Shown: in pieces, positions 7,331-9,906 of the stretch
Position numbering within the stretch: the stretch's first letter is position 1
How the letters are laid out: each line of letters starts with the position of its first letter
Assembly: GCA_013695115.1 (NCBI GenBank)
Contig: JACDBD010000098.1
Location: 1-9,906, forward strand
DNA: 9,906 bases
Source: Actinomycetota bacterium
Lineage (GTDB): Bacteria > Actinomycetota > Acidimicrobiia > IMCC26256 > JACDBD01
Direction: 5' to 3'
Made by a program: the position numbers and the translations under genes
The notes under the pieces: generated by a model
Database searches by the model: none
What the model was told of the DNA's origin: nothing
The model's input: only the letters and a program-made list of their open reading frames with translations

Positions 7331-7337
7331 CGAACCA

Positions 7338-9065
7338 ATGACCAATCCGACTTCGACCCGGAGCAACGGTTCCAAGATGCTGCGGCGCTACGGGCCCTTC
7401 GGCCTGGTGATCGTGGTCGTCGCCGTGATCGCGCTCGTGACCGTCGTGTTCAGTGGCGGTGACGACGACGAGGCGAGCGACGGCGCCGAGGTCAAGAGCA
7501 AGGAGGAGCTGATCCGCTCGGGTCCGATGACGCCGGAGAAGGCCGAGCTCCTCGGCAAGACGACCGTCGACTTCGGCCCCAACTGCGACCTCGAGACCGG
7601 GCGCATCAAGGTGCCGACCGTGTACGCGCCACCGTGCGTCGAGCCGTTCACCGGCAAGAACGGCGGGACGACGTCACAGGGCGTCACCGAAGACACCATC
7701 AAGATCGTCGCCTACCAGGCCGATCCGGCCAAGGACCCGCTGCTGTCGAGTCAGATCAACGCCGCCGGCGCCGACACCAGCCCGGAGAGCGCCATCGCCA
7801 CCGGACAGGGGTACGTCGACTACTACAACGAGTACTTCGAGACCTACGGGCGCGACGTCGAGGTGGAGTTCTTCACCGGGTCGGGCGCGTTCAACGACGA
7901 GGAGGCGGCCAAGGCCGACGCCATCGCCATCGCCGAGAAGAAGCCGTTCGCGGTGCTCAACGGACCGGCCCAGGTGTCGCGGGTCTTCGCCGACGAGCTC
8001 GCGGCTCGCGGCATCCTCTGCGTCGGGCGGTGCGCGCTCGCGATCCCCGAGGCGTTCACGAAGGAACGGGCCCCGTACCTGTGGGCGATCGGCCCCTCGC
8101 CGGAGGAGGCCAGCCGGCTGGCGGCCGAGATGATCGGCAACTACGCCCCGCCAGGACCGGCCCAGTTCGCCGGCGACCCCGAGCTCCGGGGCAAGGACCG
8201 CGTGTACGGCGCGATCCACTTCGAGACCCGTGACGGCGCCCAGAAGGAGGCGTTCGGGACGTTCAAGAATGAGCTGAAGAAGAACGGTGTGGATGTCACC
8301 GTCGATGTGCCCTACGACGGCGACGAGTTCCTGGCCAAGGCGCAGGAGAACGCTCGGACGGCGATCACGAAGCTCAAGGAGGGCGGTGCCACCACGGTGA
8401 TCTTCTACGGCGACCCGATCACGCCGGGGCCGATGACCAAGGAGGCAACCGCGCAGGAGTTCTTCCCCGAGTGGATCCTCGGGCCGTCGGTGCTCGCCGA
8501 CACGTCGGTGTTCGCTCGCAGCTTCGACCAGGACCAGTGGAAGAACGGGTTCGGGATCTCGCTCATCGGGGGTAGGGGCGAGCAGGAGCTCCAGGACTCG
8601 TATCGCATCTATCAGTGGTTCCACGGGACCCCGCCGCCGAACAACACCTACGGCGTGATCGCGCCCGACTACGGGATCCTGTTCCGGGGCATCCACCTGG
8701 CGGGGCCGAAGCTGACACCCGAGACGTTCCGCGACGGGTTGTTCCGGTTCCCGCCCACCGGCGGCGAGGTCATGAACCCGAGCATCTCGTACGGCAACCA
8801 CGGGATCTGGCCGTACACCGACCTGTGGGGCACCGACGACGCCGCGCTGGTGTGGTGGGACCCGACCGCAGTCGGCGAGAGCGAGATCGGTCAAAGCGGC
8901 AACGGTCTGTACCGGTACGCCAACAACGGTGCCCGCTACAAGCTGGGTGAGTGGCCCAAGACCGCCGAGGAGGCGGGCCTGCACGACGATGCCGCGTCGG
9001 TGACCATCTACACCGAGATCCCGCCGGAGGCGGCCGCGCCCGACTACCCGTCGCCCGCGGGCTAA
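7338..9065 (+). CDS. Membrane-anchored solute-binding protein, Peripla_BP_6-like
   Basis: A 575-residue extracytoplasmic receptor, the likely substrate-capturing partner of the two preceding transporter proteins. After a short basic N-terminus (RR at 16-17), residues 19-39 form one hydrophobic segment followed at once by an acidic GGDDDE stretch. There is no lipobox cysteine and no clear signal-peptidase site, so it looks like a signal anchor rather than a cleaved lipoprotein. The segment SQGVTEDTIKIVAY (113-126) is the typical opening strand of type I periplasmic binding proteins of the LivJ/AmiC kind; the alternating alpha/beta pattern continues to about 470. Its length exceeds the usual 370-430 residues because of an extra region at about 40-112 and a C-terminal extension. 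Cysteines at 83/100 and 228/232 could form disulphides outside the cell. The ligand cannot be read from the sequence; LivJ-type specificity should not be assumed. Confidence 0.85.
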   Translation: MTNPTSTRSNGSKMLRRYGPFGLVIVVVAVIALVTVVFSGGDDDEASDGAEVKSKEELIRSGPMTPEKAELLGKTTVDFGPNCDLETGRIKVPTVYAPPCVEPFTGKNGGTTSQGVTEDTIKIVAYQADPAKDPLLSSQINAAGADTSPESAIATGQGYVDYYNEYFETYGRDVEVEFFTGSGAFNDEEAAKADAIAIAEKKPFAVLNGPAQVSRVFADELAARGILCVGRCALAIPEAFTKERAPYLWAIGPSPEEASRLAAEMIGNYAPPGPAQFAGDPELRGKDRVYGAIHFETRDGAQKEAFGTFKNELKKNGVDVTVDVPYDGDEFLAKAQENARTAITKLKEGGATTVIFYGDPITPGPMTKEATAQEFFPEWILGPSVLADTSVFARSFDQDQWKNGFGISLIGGRGEQELQDSYRIYQWFHGTPPPNNTYGVIAPDYGILFRGIHLAGPKLTPETFRDGLFRFPPTGGEVMNPSISYGNHGIWPYTDLWGTDDAALVWWDPTAVGESEIGQSGNGLYRYANNGARYKLGEWPKTAEEAGLHDDAASVTIYTEIPPEAAAPDYPSPAG

Positions 9066-9703
9066 CGCGAGGAGGACGTGGGTGGGTGTCCGTCACTGCC
9101 GACGGACACCCACTTGCCCTCCTCGTACTTGCGGACGACGCGAGCGGGGTTGCCGACCGCGACCGTGTTGTCGGGCAGGTCGTCGGCGACCACCGCGCCC
9201 GCGCCCACGACGACGTGGCGCCCGATGGTCGTTCCCGGGAGCACGACCACACCGGTGCCGAGCCACGAGCCTGCGCCGATGCGCACCGGCTCGTTCGCGG
9301 CGAACTGCACGCCGATGGGCACGGTGACGTCCTCGTAACCGTGGTTGGCATCAGTGACGTAGACGTGGGGCCCGGTCCAGACGTCGTCGCCGATCTCCAC
9401 GCTCGTGTGCCCGACGATCGCGCTCCCCTTGCCGATCACGCAGCGATCGCCGATCCGGATCACGCACTCCTGATCGAGCATCTGGTCGGGCCCGACGCCG
9501 GCCGACAAGGTCGAGTACGGGCCGATCACCGAGCCCCCGCCCAGGCGGATATATCGCTCGCCGAACAGCGCCGCCACCGGGAAACACACCACCGTCTTGG
9601 GCCCGAAGGCGCCGAAGCGCGCCGCCCGCCGGCTCCCGGGCTTGATCGCACCGAGCCTGACGACCTGCTCCCAGACCCGGTGAATGGGGTCGGATAGACG
9701 CAT
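9062..9703 (-). CDS. Hexapeptide-repeat (left-handed beta-helix) acyltransferase
   Basis: A 213-residue protein of the size of small O-acetyltransferases. After a basic N-terminal region (1-50), short turns of the [IV]-G-x-x-x pattern run from about 52 to 175, for example RIGDRCVIGKGSAIVG (83-98), VEIGDDVWTG (102-111), RIGAGSWLGTGVVVLPG (141-157) and IGRHVVVGAGAVV (160-172). They build the left-handed beta-helix that binds acyl-CoA. The insertion VTDANHGYED (116-125) carries the likely catalytic histidine H121, and VGNPARVVR (183-191) is the conserved closing motif. GGAGA lies 8 nt before the ATG. The gene converges on the receptor gene, sharing 4 bp at the stops (TAG here, TAA there), and its last codons lie in the terminator hairpin. 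Donor is probably acetyl-CoA; the acceptor (sugar, antibiotic or surface glycan) is unknown. A role in the operon is not indicated. Confidence 0.9.
   Translation of the reverse strand: MRLSDPIHRVWEQVVRLGAIKPGSRRAARFGAFGPKTVVCFPVAALFGERYIRLGGGSVIGPYSTLSAGVGPDQMLDQECVIRIGDRCVIGKGSAIVGHTSVEIGDDVWTGPHVYVTDANHGYEDVTVPIGVQFAANEPVRIGAGSWLGTGVVVLPGTTIGRHVVVGAGAVVADDLPDNTVAVGNPARVVRKYEEGKWVSVGSDGHPPTSSSR
9082..9113. terminator. Strong GC-rich hairpin, probable terminator of the operon
   Basis: The arms at 9082-9094 and 9101-9113 (GTGGGTGTCCGTC and its exact complement) form a perfect 13-bp stem around a 6-nt loop, ACTGCC. The stem begins 16 nt after the receptor TAA. No T-tract follows on the plus strand, as is common for hairpin terminators in high-GC actinobacteria. 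Because it is symmetrical it would also fold in minus-strand RNA, where it lies inside the acyltransferase coding end (about residues 197-207). Confidence 0.65.
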
Positions 9704-9804
9704 CCCGTCAATCTCCGCTCACGCGTGGCAGTAGCCCGATGACAGCCGTCGTGACAGGCTCGTCCTCTGCGCATCTCACGCGCCGCGATCGGAGGGACGG
9801 CCGA
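9704..9804. promoter_or_regulatory. Divergent intergenic region, no clear promoter boxes
   Basis: These 101 bp separate the minus-strand acyltransferase start from the plus-strand partial gene and must hold promoters for both if each has its own. Visible items are the acyltransferase Shine-Dalgarno sequence (GGAGA, 9716-9712), an 8-bp palindrome CACGCGTG (9720-9727), two copies of CTCACGCG (9718-9725 and 9775-9782), and the GGAGGG ribosome binding site of the next gene (9791-9796). No convincing -35/-10 pair is seen. Confidence 0.35.
9791..9796 (+). promoter_or_regulatory. Ribosome binding site of the right-edge gene
   Basis: GGAGGG lies 8 nt before ATG 9805. This near-consensus site is the main support that the short open frame at the window edge is a real gene start. 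Confidence 0.6.
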
Positions 9805-9906
9805 ATGTCGGGTACGCAAAGCCGCCGCAGATGGATGGAAACCGAGTGGCGCCGACAAGCGCTGCAGCGCTTCGAGGAGGTCACTGAAGTTCCCCTCCTG
9901 GTTCTC
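9805..9906 (+). CDS. N-terminus of an unidentified protein, possibly membrane (partial)
   Basis: An open frame of 34 codons from ATG 9805 reaches the window end without a stop, preceded by a good ribosome binding site. The visible protein starts MSGTQSRRRWMETEWRRQAL, continues with QRFEEVTEVP and ends LLVL. A strongly basic, amphipathic start followed by the beginning of a hydrophobic run suggests a cytoplasmic N-terminus leading into a first membrane helix. The pattern Arg-Phe-Glu-x-x-Thr-Glu-x-Pro before a hydrophobic run recalls actinobacterial potassium-channel-like proteins, but this is a weak impression from few residues and the gene cannot be identified here. Confidence 0.55.
   Translation, partial: MSGTQSRRRWMETEWRRQALQRFEEVTEVPLLVL

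Larger units (their letters stand above)
568..9065 (+). other. Candidate five-gene operon
   Basis: Five co-oriented genes (TetR, haloalkane dehalogenase, LivHM permease, MFS-LivFG fusion, solute receptor) are separated by 1 nt, 25 nt, a 4-nt overlap and 25 nt. No gap is large enough for an obvious internal promoter or terminator. The unit starts at the divergent promoter region and ends at a strong hairpin after the last stop. Co-transcription is inferred from spacing. Confidence 0.75.

Noticed and set aside
7254..7337. Upstream start for the receptor inside the end of the fusion gene
   Set aside because: The extension would overlap the Gly/Ala-rich C-terminus of the fusion, while ATG 7338 has a strong ribosome binding site and begins a normal basic-then-hydrophobic export signal.
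2127..9065. Calling the system a leucine/isoleucine/valine importer (livHMFGJ)
   Set aside because: The Liv names describe the protein families only. The receptor is much longer than LivJ and the neighbours are a dehalogenase and an MFS carrier, so amino-acid specificity is not supported.
9718..9782. Two copies of CTCACGCG and the CACGCGTG palindrome in the right intergenic region
   Set aside because: The units are short, 57 bp apart and made of bases common in this GC-rich DNA; not enough to call an operator.
9857..9872. Perfect 16-bp palindrome AAGCGCTGCAGCGCTT near the right edge
   Set aside because: It lies inside the coding frame of the partial gene, where it encodes ordinary residues (around Ala-Leu-Gln-Arg). 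No second copy or flanking signal was seen, so it may be chance; without the downstream sequence I make no claim.

Overview
The window is GC-rich, densely packed chromosomal DNA with strong G/C preference at third codon positions and long shadow ORFs on the opposite strand. Gene spacing, TTG/GTG starts and the style of the transporter proteins suggest a high-GC actinobacterium, possibly of the Acidimicrobiia type. That placement is an inference; no rRNA or marker gene is present. I see no tRNA, rRNA, CRISPR array, insertion sequence, integrase or phage gene.

Layout. At the left edge is the N-terminal part of a serine hydrolase of the beta-lactamase/EstB type on the minus strand (1-518). A 49-bp divergent promoter region follows, holding a near-perfect palindrome (531-547) that is a good operator candidate. 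Then five plus-strand genes run as one apparent operon: a TetR-family regulator (568-1194), an HLD-I haloalkane dehalogenase with all five catalytic and halide-binding residues (1196-2101), a fused LivH-LivM branched-chain-type ABC permease (about 2127-4298), a 1005-residue three-module protein made of a complete MFS transporter joined to a LivF-type and a LivG-type ATPase (4295-7312), and a membrane-anchored periplasmic-binding-protein-like solute receptor (7338-9065). Junctions are 1 nt, 25 nt, a 4-nt GTGA overlap and 25 nt. A strong GC-rich hairpin (9082-9113) lies just after the last stop and probably ends the transcript.

A convergent hexapeptide-repeat (left-handed beta-helix) acyltransferase (9062-9703, minus) overlaps the receptor gene by 4 bp, and the terminator hairpin lies inside its 3' coding end. 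About 100 bp of divergent intergenic DNA follows, then the first 34 codons of a plus-strand gene with a good ribosome binding site that runs off the window (9805-9906).

How it may work together (inference). The operon supplies a receptor, a two-in-one permease, two ATPases and an MFS carrier for the same task, all probably under one TetR repressor together with a dehalogenase. This looks like an uptake-and-first-step-catabolism cassette for a small organic, possibly halogenated, compound rather than a housekeeping amino-acid importer. The most unusual item is the covalent fusion of a secondary (MFS) carrier to the paired ATPases of a primary (ABC) transporter.
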